Assembly (NCBI RefSeq): GCF_000349205.1
Contig: NZ_APHR01000035.1
Span: 1 to 64,000, forward strand
Reading direction: 5' to 3'
Origin: Methylophaga lonarensis MPL
GTDB lineage: Bacteria > Pseudomonadota > Gammaproteobacteria > Nitrosococcales > Methylophagaceae
DNA: 64,000 bases
Positions 51,172 through 60,908 of the stretch are shown here, piece by piece. Positions within the stretch are counted from its first letter, which is position 1. Each line of letters starts with the position of its first letter. The position numbers were made by a program, and so were the translations under genes. Below the pieces are notes generated by a model that was given only the letters and a program-made list of their open reading frames with translations, was not told where the DNA came from and did not search any database.

Positions 51172-52329
51172 TTATTTCCAGGCAAATAACCCTGCCTGGA
51201 TCAGGATTTCCATAGATGCGCTGCCCTCTGCTGTTCGGCAAATGTGTTGATACTGATCAAACTCAATAACAGACATCGCCAACACTGAAGCCAACTGCTC
51301 CTGCGCTTGCAGCGGCAAATGATAAGCCTCACCAGCGATATACAGTTGAACCTCGTCTTTGACGATATGCCAGAGCGCCCTGAGATAGGGATTTCGCCGT
51401 AATTGCTGATCGGGACTCGCCGAAGCTGAATCCTGACCCTCCTCCGCCAACCAGTTTTGTGCATGTACTTCAAGTACCGCTTTTGGCCTGGTAAGCAAGC
51501 GGCACACCGCTGTTGAAAAGAGTTCAGACTGACTGTCCAGCCTCGCTTGAAAAAACGCTTTTATTGCCGTGATATCCTGTTCAGACATTGCAAATCGTTG
51601 CTGGCTAAGCGGTCGTGAAGCATCCACGTAGTGCTGGCTCACACCGTCACGCTGGTACATTTCCTCCAGCATTGCATCCATGATCTCAAGCTCATCAGGA
51701 GAGCGAAAGCCTACCGAGAAGGTCATGCAGTCATCCAACGCAATGCCGTGATGTGCATAATGCGGTGGTAAATACAGCATGTCACCCGGCTCAAGTATCC
51801 ATCGCTCACCGACCTCAAAATCGGCAATGACTTTCAGATCACTTCCCGCCAGGCAATCAACATCGGGCATCGCTTCAGCGCTGATTGACCATTCGCGATG
51901 TCCCATCGCCTGCAGCAAAAACACATCATAACTGTCGGTATGTGGTCCCACTGAGCCACCCTTAACCGCAAAACTCACCATCAGATCATCTAGTCGCCAA
52001 TCGGGTACAAAATCAAAATAATCAAGTATTTCAGCCAATGCCGGCATGTGCTTATCCATGTCCTGCACCAGCAGTGTCCAGTCATTATCGGGCAAGGCGC
52101 TAAAGTCATCTTCATCAAAAGGGCCTTGTTGTAAAGACCAGCTGTGTGGGGGTTGAAAGCGGATCAATCTTGATTCCACATCCTCTTCACAGGCAAATCC
52201 GGCCAACTCATCCGCGCTGATGGGAGACTGAAAACGCTTAAATGCCTGCCTGAACAGCAACGGCTTCTGTTGCCAATAATCCTGTAAAAATTGCTCGGCG
52301 CTGAGTCCACTATTAAAAAAATCTGTCAT
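51172..52329 (-). CDS. roxA: Cupin/JmjC ribosomal oxygenase RoxA (YcfD-like)
   Basis: 2-oxoglutarate- and Fe(II)-dependent hydroxylase of ribosomal protein L16 in Escherichia coli. The first metal ligands HTD in GGSVGPHTDSYDVFLLQ and the distal His region LPPHYAHHGIA are present, with the C-terminal winged-helix part. The ATG at 52329 gives 384 residues; longer frames start from TTG. Divergent from csiV and convergent with the DUF1451 gene. Confidence 0.9.
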   Translation of the reverse strand: MTDFFNSGLSAEQFLQDYWQQKPLLFRQAFKRFQSPISADELAGFACEEDVESRLIRFQPPHSWSLQQGPFDEDDFSALPDNDWTLLVQDMDKHMPALAEILDYFDFVPDWRLDDLMVSFAVKGGSVGPHTDSYDVFLLQAMGHREWSISAEAMPDVDCLAGSDLKVIADFEVGERWILEPGDMLYLPPHYAHHGIALDDCMTFSVGFRSPDELEIMDAMLEEMYQRDGVSQHYVDASRPLSQQRFAMSEQDITAIKAFFQARLDSQSELFSTAVCRLLTRPKAVLEVHAQNWLAEEGQDSASASPDQQLRRNPYLRALWHIVKDEVQLYIAGEAYHLPLQAQEQLASVLAMSVIEFDQYQHICRTAEGSASMEILIQAGLFAWK

Positions 52330-52434
52330 GAATAATTGCTTTTCTGATGAATTGATACGGTCCAGATAAACGGCAGATCCCAACTCGCCGGAGAAAACTT
52401 GGACATTTTTGTGCTCACATTGGACAATAGCTTT

Positions 52435-53094
52435 ATGACAACTGCGACAGGCGATACGAAACTGATGTTACTTTCACGCTCACTTCTGGCCAGCTGGCTC
52501 ATGTTTGCTGGACTCTCTGTAGCCTATGCACAGCAATGGTACCAAGTAGAGTTAGTAGTTTTCGAGAATCTGTCTCCGATCAGTAGCGAAGCTTCACCGG
52601 CAATGCCGATGCAAGAAGCCGCTCCTCTGACGGTAGATACACGCAACAATCGTATTCAACCTGCCAGCCGAGAAGAGTTAAGTGCAGTTGCTGACCGACT
52701 GCGTCGTTCTTCCGGTTATCGTGTGCATACACACCTCGCATGGCAACAGCCTATTCTTGGGCCCAGACAATCACAGGCAGTCGCCGTCACTTCCGACAAT
52801 AATCTTATCAACGGCCAAATCAGACTGCGCCGTGGTACTTACCTGCATGCGGATCTTGATCTTTGGTTTATGGAAAATACTGGCGCCGGCGCATGGAGTG
52901 ACTCTGGCAGTCTGTCATCCGCTAATTACAGCGGACCTCGCAATCCTAATCTGAAAGAATCACGCAGAGTCAGAAGCGGCCAACTGCATTATTTTGATCA
53001 TCCTCGCTTTGGCGCCTTGTTGAAGCTGACTGCAGTTGATGCACCAGATGCGGCGCTGCAATCACCAGAAAGCTTCTCACTGCCTGCTGAGTAA
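52435..53094 (+). CDS. csiV: CsiV-family exported protein
   Basis: A signal peptide (MLLSRSLLASWLMFAGLSVAYA) is followed by WYQVELVVFENL, the opening typical of the CsiV family, known in Vibrio as a sulfate-transport/peptidoglycan-related export control protein, and by GQLHYFDHPRFGALLKL near the end. Start at 52435 or the later ATG at 52465, which would begin exactly at the signal peptide. Its 3' end overlaps the convergent mtnP gene by 18 bases. Confidence 0.82.
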   Translation: MTTATGDTKLMLLSRSLLASWLMFAGLSVAYAQQWYQVELVVFENLSPISSEASPAMPMQEAAPLTVDTRNNRIQPASREELSAVADRLRRSSGYRVHTHLAWQQPILGPRQSQAVAVTSDNNLINGQIRLRRGTYLHADLDLWFMENTGAGAWSDSGSLSSANYSGPRNPNLKESRRVRSGQLHYFDHPRFGALLKLTAVDAPDAALQSPESFSLPAE

Positions 53095-53832
53095 GCGCTG
53101 CGTATAGCAGTTAATCAATCGATATACCTGCTCCATTGATCCAGCCAGGGTGCGCTCAATCTCGGACATCGACAAGGTTTTATCTGACAAGCCAGCGGCA
53201 TAGTTGGCAACCACTGCACAACAGGCATAGGGCAAATTCAGTTCTCTTGCCAAAACAGCTTCAGGCATGCCGGTCATCCCCACCAAGTCACAACCGTCAC
53301 GAGCCAGTCGAGCAATTTCTGCTGCTGTCTCAAGTCTCGGCCCTTGCGTTGCACCGTAAGTCCCTGCTGGTCGAATTTCAAGCTCACAGAGCTGCGCCGC
53401 ATTCATCAGCTCGTTGCGCAGTGCCTCATCATAAGGCCATGTGAAATCAATATGCCTGTCAGCACTGAATTGGTCGCTGAAAAAACTACTCTCCCGACCC
53501 CAGGTATAGTCGATTAACTGGTCAGGCAATACCAGTTTTCCGGGAGCACAATCCAAATGAATGCCTCCCACAGCAGCTACGGCGATAATCCGGGAACAGC
53601 CCAGTGAATGCAAAGCCCAGAGATTGGCCCGGTAGTTAATTTTGTGGGGCGCAAACTGATGTGCGAGTCCATGTCTGGGCAACAACAATATTCTGCAGCC
53701 ATTCAACAGGCCATCCATCACCGGCGCCGAGGGTGATCCGAACGGCGTTTCTATCTCATGTCGTGATATCAGCTCAAACTCAGGCAATTCGGCAAAACCA
53801 CTGCCACCAATGATTGCAAGTAGCTGACTCAT
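53077..53832 (-). CDS. S-methyl-5'-thioinosine phosphorylase
   Basis: Phosphorolysis of methylthioinosine to hypoxanthine. The MTAP-type fold is shown by IIGGSGFAELP, PRHGLAHQFAPHKINYRANLWAL and the end of the active site, VGMTGMPEAVLARELNLPYA; the MTG-M-PEA variant is the form associated with methylthioinosine rather than methylthioadenosine. The next gene, hpt, would salvage the hypoxanthine released. 251 residues. Confidence 0.88.
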   Translation of the reverse strand: MSQLLAIIGGSGFAELPEFELISRHEIETPFGSPSAPVMDGLLNGCRILLLPRHGLAHQFAPHKINYRANLWALHSLGCSRIIAVAAVGGIHLDCAPGKLVLPDQLIDYTWGRESSFFSDQFSADRHIDFTWPYDEALRNELMNAAQLCELEIRPAGTYGATQGPRLETAAEIARLARDGCDLVGMTGMPEAVLARELNLPYACCAVVANYAAGLSDKTLSMSEIERTLAGSMEQVYRLINCYTQRLLSRQ

Positions 53833-53834
53833 GC

Positions 53835-54374
53835 TCAGTCCCTTACAGCAAATATGCCTGGCGCATTGCGCCAGTAACCTTCAACATCCATACCAAAACC
53901 AAACACATAGTGATCGTCGGGTACTTCCAGACCGAGATACTCTGGCAAGGGCCCCTGCTTACGCGAATGAATTTTGTTCACCAGGGCAAGACAACCAACC
54001 GAGCTGGCACCCGCCTGCAAGCAAAACTCACGCAAAGCCTTCAAGGTATAACCTTCGTCAAAAATATCTTCAATCAACAGCACATGACGATCCGCGAGAT
54101 CAGTCATCGGCCGCGCCTGCCACACAAGCTCACCGCCGACCCTTTTATCACCGTAACGCGTGGCATGGATATAATCGAGTTGAAGCGGAAACGACAGCTT
54201 GGGCAACAAATGACCCAAGGTGATAACCGCACCATTCATTACGCATAAGACTACCGGGTTCAGCGTGGCGTAATCACGGTTCAGCTGTTCTGCGAGTTGT
54301 GAAATCTGCTGATCAATCTCTGTCATCGAGAACAGCAGCTCTGCATGTTCCATTGTTTGCCTGATTTGTTTCAT
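53835..54374 (-). CDS. hpt: Hypoxanthine/guanine phosphoribosyltransferase
   Basis: Purine salvage from PRPP. The PRPP loop VLLIEDIFDEGYTLKAL and the base-binding DDHYVFGFGMDVEGYWRN are clear. 179 residues. It is two bases from the methylthioinosine phosphorylase gene, giving a direct route from methylthioinosine to IMP. Divergent from the importer operon. Confidence 0.94.
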   Translation of the reverse strand: MKQIRQTMEHAELLFSMTEIDQQISQLAEQLNRDYATLNPVVLCVMNGAVITLGHLLPKLSFPLQLDYIHATRYGDKRVGGELVWQARPMTDLADRHVLLIEDIFDEGYTLKALREFCLQAGASSVGCLALVNKIHSRKQGPLPEYLGLEVPDDHYVFGFGMDVEGYWRNAPGIFAVRD

Positions 54375-54437
54375 TGACTGCTCTTGGTTATAGTTCGTGG
54401 CACATTCACTGTTTGTTGTTTTCAGGAAATCCCAGCA

Positions 54438-55364
54438 ATGCGCCGCTACTGGCCCCTGTCAGTTTTCATCGCTATTTTTGTTTATCTCGTGATCGTTGCC
54501 AACAGCCAGCCAACGGGTCGTGACGAGGTCAATGCTCAAGATGATGCTGAGGTTGAACGTATTATCAGTTTGGCTCCAAGTATAACCGAAACGCTGTACA
54601 GCATTGGTCTTGCAGATCAACTGATCGCCGTCACTGATTTTTGCAACACACCGACAAATACACCGCCAAAACCCACCATCGGTGCTTATCTTGATCCGAA
54701 TCTGGAAGCGATTGTCGCGATGCAGCCGGATCTGGTGATATTGCTGGATCGTCAGCAAAGAGTCGTGCAACAACTGCAACAACTGGGTATTCGCACACTG
54801 CCGGTCAACCATGCCTCTCTGGATGGCATTCTGACATCGATGCATGATATCGCGGTAAACACCGGCGCTGTAGAGCAGGTTTCGAAATTACTTGCATCAC
54901 TGCAAACCCGTATCGATCACGTACAAGCGATGACTGCGGATCAAGAAATGCCATCCGTATTGCTGGCAATTGCGCATGCCGGTGCCAGCGAACAACAGTT
55001 TGGTCAAATCTATGTCGCCGGACAGCATGATTTTTACAACGATCTGCTGAAACTGGCCGGTGCACACAATAGTTATCAGGATCGGCGTGTGTCGGTGCCG
55101 TCCTTGTCGACCGAGGGCATTCTGAGACTGAATCCAGACATTATTATCGATCTCTACCCTGCCAGCGGTCAGCATCCTTTCAACCTGGATATCATGCAGG
55201 CTCACTGGCAAAAACTGTCTCAAGTCAACGCCATTCGTAACGATCAACTACATCTCATCGAAGCCAGTTACGCGGTGATTCCTGGACCTGGCGTGGTAGA
55301 CTTGCTGGAACATATTGCCCGACTGATTCACCCCCAACTGCAATGGACAGCGGATGCTGATTGA
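54438..55364 (+). CDS. Periplasmic substrate-binding protein, BtuF/FecB type
   Basis: An N-terminal hydrophobic segment (WPLSVFIAIFVYLVIVANS) without a lipobox is followed by IISLAPSITETLYSIGLADQLIAVTDFC and LDPNLEAIVAMQPDLVIL, the BtuF signature. The ATG at 54438 follows AGGAA. 308 residues. It overlaps the ATPase gene by 11 bases. No cobalamin riboswitch or Fur box was seen upstream, so the ligand (cobalamin, corrinoid or iron chelate) is open. Confidence 0.85.
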   Translation: MRRYWPLSVFIAIFVYLVIVANSQPTGRDEVNAQDDAEVERIISLAPSITETLYSIGLADQLIAVTDFCNTPTNTPPKPTIGAYLDPNLEAIVAMQPDLVILLDRQQRVVQQLQQLGIRTLPVNHASLDGILTSMHDIAVNTGAVEQVSKLLASLQTRIDHVQAMTADQEMPSVLLAIAHAGASEQQFGQIYVAGQHDFYNDLLKLAGAHNSYQDRRVSVPSLSTEGILRLNPDIIIDLYPASGQHPFNLDIMQAHWQKLSQVNAIRNDQLHLIEASYAVIPGPGVVDLLEHIARLIHPQLQWTADAD

Positions 55365-56133
55365 AAGCAAACAACTTGCCTGCAAAATAGAGCATGCAAC
55401 ACTGCTGAATGACATCAGCTTCACGGTTGCACAGGGTGACTATCTATCAATCGTCGGCCCTAATGGGTCGGGTAAAAGTACCTTGATTCGCTGTCTGATG
55501 GGGATTCTCCAACCCAGCGCTGGCGAACTGATATTGAAGGGTCAACCGCTGCACAGTTACCCTCGCAGAGCCCTGGCAAGACAAATCAGCTACGTTCCAC
55601 AGGCGGTGCAAACCCAATCACTGGCATTTACCGTGCTGGATTTTGTCCGAATGGCGCGTTATGCCTATCACCACCCATTTTCCGAGTGGCAGCCCAGTGA
55701 TGAAGCAGCCGTCCAGCAAGCGCTGGAAATCACCCACACAACTGATTTCATCTGTCGTCAATGCAATACGCTCAGCGGTGGTGAATTACAACGGGTGATG
55801 ATTGCATCAGCACTGGCTCAACAATCACCGCTAATGTTACTTGATGAACCCACCACCTTTCTTGACCCACATCATCAAGTCGCCGTGCATCAGTTACTGC
55901 AGACCTTAAATCAGCAGCATGGCATGACCATCATCGAAGTCACACATGACATCAACCATGCCAGCCAGCACAGCCAGCATATCCTGGCACTCCATCAAGG
56001 ACAGATGATGTGGCATGGTCAAGCCAGTGAGTTCATGGAAGCTCAGCGACTGCATGATCTGTATCAGCAGGATTTTATTTTTGTCAGGCACCCGCAAACA
56101 GGACGTCTACTGGCATTGGCGGACGAATCATGA
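55354..56133 (+). CDS. ABC transporter ATPase, BtuD/FecE type
   Basis: Walker A GPNGSGKSTLI, signature LSGGELQRVMIASAL, Walker B LMLLDEPTTFLDP and the switch His (EVTHDINHA). 259 residues. Overlaps the binding-protein gene upstream and the permease gene by four bases downstream. Confidence 0.92.
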   Translation: MLIESKQLACKIEHATLLNDISFTVAQGDYLSIVGPNGSGKSTLIRCLMGILQPSAGELILKGQPLHSYPRRALARQISYVPQAVQTQSLAFTVLDFVRMARYAYHHPFSEWQPSDEAAVQQALEITHTTDFICRQCNTLSGGELQRVMIASALAQQSPLMLLDEPTTFLDPHHQVAVHQLLQTLNQQHGMTIIEVTHDINHASQHSQHILALHQGQMMWHGQASEFMEAQRLHDLYQQDFIFVRHPQTGRLLALADES

Positions 56134-57095
56134 GCCGACAGCACTGGTGTCTATTATTAATCAGTTTGGGCAGCCTGCTGATATTACTGCTCAGCCCGTT
56201 TGCCGGCTTGCAGGGCATTGATCAGGAAATACGCCACACCATCCTTCACGATATTCGTATCCCCAGAACATTGTTTGCATTTATAGCCGGATGTGGGCTG
56301 GCGCTGTGTGGCATGGTATTTCAGGCCATGTTTCACAATCCGCTGGCAACCCCCTTCACTCTGGGCGTTGCCAGTGGTGCGTCATTGGGGGCGGCACTGA
56401 GTGTCTTTCTTGGCATCAGTTTTTCATTTATGGGGATTACCGGTGCCAGCCTGTTTGCTTTTACTGGCGCACTGGTTGCCATCTGTCTGGTGTATGGCAT
56501 CAGCCATCTTCGCTACGGCTTTTCTACCGAAACATTGTTGTTGACCGGCGTCGCTGCCAGTTTTTTCTTTTCCAGTCTGATCCTGCTGATTCAATACCTC
56601 AGCAATGTGGCCGATGCCTTTCAAATCATTCGCTGGTTGATGGGAAGCCTGACCATTGTCGGCTATCAGGAAATCTGGCAATTGCTACCGTTTGTGCTCA
56701 TCACCGCGGCTATCATCCTGCTGCTTGGCCGAGAACTTAACTTGCTCAGCGCCGGCGATGATATTGCACTCAGCCGAGGTGTGCCGGTCAAAACCGTTCG
56801 ATACATTCTTTTTTTCACTACCTCTATGTGCGTTGGTGCAATCGTTGCCCTATGTGGCCCGATTGGCTTTGTCGGCATGATGGTGCCGCATATCTGCCGA
56901 CTGTTAATTGGCCACGATCATCGTTGGTTGATCCCGGCAACGTTGATGTTCGGTGGTGGCTTTCTGATTTTGTGCGACACACTGGCAAGGCTGGTGATCG
57001 CCCCCACCGAATTGCCGGTCGGGGTTATCACCACCATGCTTGGTGGCCCCTTCTTTCTCTGGCTTTTAGTTCGACATCGACGGCCACAAGCTTGA
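56130..57095 (+). CDS. ABC transporter permease, BtuC/FecCD type
   Basis: 321 residues, hydrophobic throughout (about nine to ten membrane segments), with the FecCD motifs NPLATPFTLGVASGASLGAAL and GPIGFVGMMVPHICR. It completes a three-gene corrinoid/siderophore importer. No outer-membrane receptor is in the window. Confidence 0.92.
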   Translation: MSRQHWCLLLISLGSLLILLLSPFAGLQGIDQEIRHTILHDIRIPRTLFAFIAGCGLALCGMVFQAMFHNPLATPFTLGVASGASLGAALSVFLGISFSFMGITGASLFAFTGALVAICLVYGISHLRYGFSTETLLLTGVAASFFFSSLILLIQYLSNVADAFQIIRWLMGSLTIVGYQEIWQLLPFVLITAAIILLLGRELNLLSAGDDIALSRGVPVKTVRYILFFTTSMCVGAIVALCGPIGFVGMMVPHICRLLIGHDHRWLIPATLMFGGGFLILCDTLARLVIAPTELPVGVITTMLGGPFFLWLLVRHRRPQA

Positions 57096-57150
57096 CCGGA
57101 CCGCACGGCAGTGTGAAGATGAAACTACGTTCCTCAGACGGGAAGTGAAT

Positions 57151-58656
57151 GTGATTCGTTTGACACTTCTTCTGACAAGCTGCCTCGCCTTGCTATCCGG
57201 CACGCTCAAAGCCGATACCGATCTCTCCGCCTTGTATCCTTCACCGCATCATCTGCTTTGGCTTGATCAACAACAACTCTCCGAACAAGGCGAGCAGGCA
57301 CTGTTATTTCTTGAAAGCGCTGACAAACACGGTCTGAATCCAGCTCGCTATCAATACGAACAATTAAGTCGACTGCACTCCCAGCTTGATACCGAAACAC
57401 AGCATGCCTATGACCAAATGCTGACCACGGCTGTGTTGGCACTGCTCACCGACCTTGCTCGCGGCAGCATTGAGCCTCTGCAGGCGGATCCACACTGGCA
57501 AATTCCACGAGATCCCTTTGACCCGATAGCTTTTTTGCACAAAGCCCGGCAACAGCAGGATCTGCTGACAGCGCTCAAAGATGCCTCCCCTGCACACACG
57601 CACTATCAGACACTGAAACAAGCGCTGCATCACTATCGACAATTAAGCCCCTGGCAGCCAATCAAGACAGAAAAGACGCTTCGCAGCGGCGATATCGATC
57701 CGGCGGTGAATGCTATTCGAGCAAGATTGCTGGCAGAGAACCCTCATCTCGAAATCAACCATCACAGTGAAATATTTGATGAAACACTGGCCGATGCCGT
57801 CAGGCGTTTCCAGCAGCGATATCATCTCGAAGCTGATGGCATAGTTGGCAAACAGACACGTGCTGCGATGAATCTGCCACTTGAACATCGCATCGATCAG
57901 ATTCGCCTGAATATGGAGCGCCACCGCTGGCTGCCACATGATCCGGGTGAACGCTACATCATGGTCAATCTGGCAGGCTTTGGCCTGATAGCGGTTGAAA
58001 AACAACAGATTAAACTTGATATGCGGGTTATCGTCGGCCAACTGAAACGCCAGACTCCGGGGTTTGTCAGCGAAATGACGCACATTGTGTTTAATCCATT
58101 CTGGCATGTGCCAAGCTCACTGGCGCGAAGAGATGTGCTGCCAAGACAACAACGTGATCCGGAATACCTGGAAAAATATGGTTTTCAGGTGTTTGAAAGT
58201 ATCGAAGGTGACCGACGCGAAGTGGACATCAAGTCACTGGACTGGTCAGTGTTCAGTCCGAATTACTTCCCCTATGCCTTACGCCAAAGACCGGGGCCAC
58301 TTAATGCGCTGGGCACGATGAAATTCATGTTTCCCAACCCCTGGAGTATTTATCTGCATGACACACCGGACAGACAATTATTCAGTCGCGCCCAACGCAA
58401 CTTCAGTGCCGGATGCATTCGGGTTGAAGATCCACATGCGCTGGCAGTATTCAGTTTGAATGAGCCCAGTGCCGAACAGTGGATAGATGACATTCTTGCC
58501 AGCGGACGAAACACTGGACGTATGCTCAAGCAGACACTGCCTGTTTATGCAGTCTATTTCACGGTGTGGCCGGAACAGGGACAAATAAAGTTTGCCGATG
58601 ATCATTATCAACGAGACAAACCAATGGCTAAATTACTGAATAGTCTTCATAATTAG
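57151..58656 (+). CDS. L,D-transpeptidase, YcbB (LdtD)-like
   Basis: Forms 3-3 crosslinks in peptidoglycan. A signal peptide (to about residue 22) precedes an N-terminal scaffold, a peptidoglycan-binding domain (FQQRYHLEADGIVGKQT) and a YkuD domain whose catalytic Cys lies in SAGCIRVEDPH. I use the GTG at 57151, with GGGA seven bases upstream. 501 residues. Directly followed by a MepK-like gene, the same pairing as ycbB-ycbK. Confidence 0.92.
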   Translation: MIRLTLLLTSCLALLSGTLKADTDLSALYPSPHHLLWLDQQQLSEQGEQALLFLESADKHGLNPARYQYEQLSRLHSQLDTETQHAYDQMLTTAVLALLTDLARGSIEPLQADPHWQIPRDPFDPIAFLHKARQQQDLLTALKDASPAHTHYQTLKQALHHYRQLSPWQPIKTEKTLRSGDIDPAVNAIRARLLAENPHLEINHHSEIFDETLADAVRRFQQRYHLEADGIVGKQTRAAMNLPLEHRIDQIRLNMERHRWLPHDPGERYIMVNLAGFGLIAVEKQQIKLDMRVIVGQLKRQTPGFVSEMTHIVFNPFWHVPSSLARRDVLPRQQRDPEYLEKYGFQVFESIEGDRREVDIKSLDWSVFSPNYFPYALRQRPGPLNALGTMKFMFPNPWSIYLHDTPDRQLFSRAQRNFSAGCIRVEDPHALAVFSLNEPSAEQWIDDILASGRNTGRMLKQTLPVYAVYFTVWPEQGQIKFADDHYQRDKPMAKLLNSLHN

Positions 58657-58682
58657 CGTAATGCACACCAACCGAGGCTGTT

Positions 58683-59273
58683 ATGAAAGACAAGCTCGCC
58701 GCACGAATCGCCCAGCATCAGCACCCCGTCTGTCATGACCGTCGCCGCTGGTTGCAACTGGCACTAGGCAGTTCCGTTTCGCTGGCTTTCATGCCAAAAG
58801 CCTATGCCAATCTCGCCAAATTACCCGAGCGCAAGTTATCACTGCACAATCTGCACACCGGTGAATCACTCAAAACCACCTACTGGGCAGAAGGCCACTA
58901 TCAACCGGATGAGCTAAAAGCGATTCATCATATTCTTCGTGATCACCGCACCAACGAAGTGGCCGAAATAGACAGTGACTTGCTGGATTTGATGAACATT
59001 CTGCATCACCGCATGCAAGGCAAACAGCCTTATCACATCATCAGTGGCTACCGCTCCCCGACCACCAATGAAAATCTGCGTAAAACCAGTTCCGGTGTCG
59101 CAAGACTCAGCTATCACACCCTGGGCAAAGCGGTTGATTTTCGTCTGCCCGGCAGAGAACTCAGTGCATTGCACAAAGCGGCATTAGCGCTTGAGGCTGG
59201 CGGTGTTGGTTATTATCCAAGATCAGATTTTATCCATCTGGATACCGGGCCGCTCAGACAATGGCAGGGCTAG
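58683..59273 (+). CDS. MepK-like peptidoglycan endopeptidase (DUF882, peptidase M15 fold)
   Basis: A twin-arginine-type signal (RRRWLQLALGSSVSLAFMPKAYA) and an M15 fold: GYRSPTTNENLR, then the zinc residues in SYHTLGKAVDFRL and DFIHLDTG. MepK of Escherichia coli cuts 3-3 crosslinks, the very bonds made by the upstream L,D-transpeptidase. 196 residues. Confidence 0.9.
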   Translation: MKDKLAARIAQHQHPVCHDRRRWLQLALGSSVSLAFMPKAYANLAKLPERKLSLHNLHTGESLKTTYWAEGHYQPDELKAIHHILRDHRTNEVAEIDSDLLDLMNILHHRMQGKQPYHIISGYRSPTTNENLRKTSSGVARLSYHTLGKAVDFRLPGRELSALHKAALALEAGGVGYYPRSDFIHLDTGPLRQWQG

Positions 59274-59321
59274 CCAGCCCGGCAGATATTCTTTAGCCAG
59301 GTCTAACTGAGCTCAATACGG

Positions 59322-59741
59322 CTAATCCAGTAACTCCAACTCTTTGATAAGCTGACTTGTCAGTCTGCGAAACTCCTGCATATCTTGCTGATATCGCTTT
59401 CGAAAACTGAGATGCTGTCGTTTCATTTTGGCATGTTGCTGGCCGAGTTCAGTATGTGCGGCTCGTTGTTCGACCATTGAAACATGCCTATCACAGCTTT
59501 CAAGGCAGCGTTCGTCCAGACCGCACTCGTAGCGGGTGATAAGCTGCTCATGCTTGTCTATTCCGGCAATGTGCTGGTCCAACCTGGCAGAGTGGTCCGG
59601 CAAGGTCCGTTCCATCAAATGAAGAATCGCCACCAGCCGGTTGGTTTGATGCAGCCAGACACTCAGCTCATCCAGCCATTGCGCATGATCATCGCGCCAG
59701 AGAGCATTTTCTTTTCTGAATCTTTCCCTTTCTTCAGTCAT
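59322..59741 (-). CDS. Hypothetical coiled-coil protein
   Basis: Not recognised. 139 residues, all predicted helix, rich in His, Gln, Arg and Glu with heptad-like spacing, and no signal peptide or membrane segment. Three Cys residues lie at CGLDERCLESC. The ATG at 59741 has GAGG six bases upstream; an ATG five codons earlier lacks spacing. Convergent with the MepK gene and divergent from trhO. Confidence 0.65.
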   Translation of the reverse strand: MTEERERFRKENALWRDDHAQWLDELSVWLHQTNRLVAILHLMERTLPDHSARLDQHIAGIDKHEQLITRYECGLDERCLESCDRHVSMVEQRAAHTELGQQHAKMKRQHLSFRKRYQQDMQEFRRLTSQLIKELELLD

Positions 59742-59846
59742 AGTCACCTCACTCATCCTGCGTTAGATGAATGTCACTGTTGACATGCAGGCAATCACGA
59801 TACCTCTTTAGTGACGATATGACCATAAAGTCGAGGGGCGTCAGGC

Positions 59847-59875
59847 GCGACAAGTGCGGCTGATCTCAGTAAAAT
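59847..59875 (+). promoter_or_regulatory. Candidate promoter of trhO
   Basis: GCGACA and TAAAAT with a 17-base spacer, 35 bases before the trhO start codon. The -35 element is weak. Confidence 0.45.
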
Positions 59876-59909
59876 AGCCGCCTGAATTCATATTCTAACG
59901 AGCCTGTTT

Positions 59910-60908
59910 ATGTCCAACATTGTGGTGTGTGCACTCTATAAATTTGTCACACTTGAACACTATCAATCTCTGCGCCAGCCCTTACTGGATTTGATGCTTA
60001 AACATCAAGTTCGAGGCACATTGCTGCTCGCCAAAGAGGGCATTAATGGCACCGTGGCCGGTTCCAGACAAGCCATCGACATTCTGTTGGACTGGTTGCG
60101 CAGTCATCAGGAACTTGCCGAATTGAGCGTCAAGGAATCCTATACCGATACGCCACCGTTTCTGAGAAGTCGGGTCAAGCTGAAAAAAGAAATTGTCACC
60201 ATGGGTGTTGAAGGTATCGATCCCAAACGTGTGGTTGGCACCTATGTCAAACCCAAGGACTGGAATCAGCTGATTAGTGATCCGGAAGTTTTATTGGTGG
60301 ACACCCGCAATGACTATGAATTTCAGGTGGGTAGCTTCAGAAATGCAGTGAATCCGCACACTGACAGCTTCCGTGAGTTTCCAGAATATGTAAAACAACA
60401 CCTGGATCCTGAAAAACACAAAAAAGTCGCAATGTTCTGCACAGGTGGTATTCGTTGCGAAAAATCAACGGCTTACCTCAAGGAACAAGGCTTTGAAGAA
60501 GTGTTTCACCTTGAGGGTGGTATTCTCAAATACCTTGAAGAAGTCCCTGAGCAGGAATCGCTCTGGCAAGGTGAATGCTTTGTGTTTGACGATCGCGTCA
60601 CTGTGAACCACCAACTGGAAAAAGGTGACTATGATCAATGCCACGCCTGCCGATTACCCATTACGGAACAAGACAAACTAAGCCCGCTGTATCAACAGGG
60701 TGTCAGTTGTCCACATTGTTATGACAAAACTACAGATGAACAAAAAGCTCGCTTCGCAGAGCGTGAACACCAGATTCAGTTGGCTCGTCAACGCGGTGAA
60801 GCACACATTGGGCTGGAAACACGCAAGATTGCCGAACAGCATCGTCAACAAAAACTGCAGCGAAAAGAACAAGATCGGGCCGCACTGCGTAACAAACAGC
60901 CGTCATAA
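59910..60908 (+). CDS. trhO: tRNA uridine(34) hydroxylase TrhO (rhodanese family)
   Basis: Oxygen-dependent hydroxylation of tRNA U34 to ho5U. An acylphosphatase-like N-terminal domain ([13 protein letters not shown]) is followed by a rhodanese domain with the active-site loop [10 protein letters not shown] (Cys177), a Cys-rich zinc-like segment (CHACRLP, then CPHC) and a charged C-terminal helix. 332 residues. The end abuts ggt (see that entry). Confidence 0.94.
   Translation: MSNIVVCALYKFVTLEHYQSLRQPLLDLMLKHQVRGTLLLAKEGINGTVAGSRQAIDILLDWLRSHQELAELSVKESYTDTPPFLRSRVKLKKEIVTMGVEGIDPKRVVGTYVKPKDWNQLISDPEVLLVDTRNDYEFQVGSFRNAVNPHTDSFREFPEYVKQHLDPEKHKKVAMFCTGGIRCEKSTAYLKEQGFEEVFHLEGGILKYLEEVPEQESLWQGECFVFDDRVTVNHQLEKGDYDQCHACRLPITEQDKLSPLYQQGVSCPHCYDKTTDEQKARFAEREHQIQLARQRGEAHIGLETRKIAEQHRQQKLQRKEQDRAALRNKQPS

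Noticed and set aside
54375-54437. Cobalamin riboswitch before the importer
   Set aside because: Only about 60 bases are available and no B12-box-like sequence was seen.
60700-60905. ggt start inside trhO at 60700 or 60736
   Set aside because: It would place about 55 or more unconserved residues before the signal peptide and bury the export signal.
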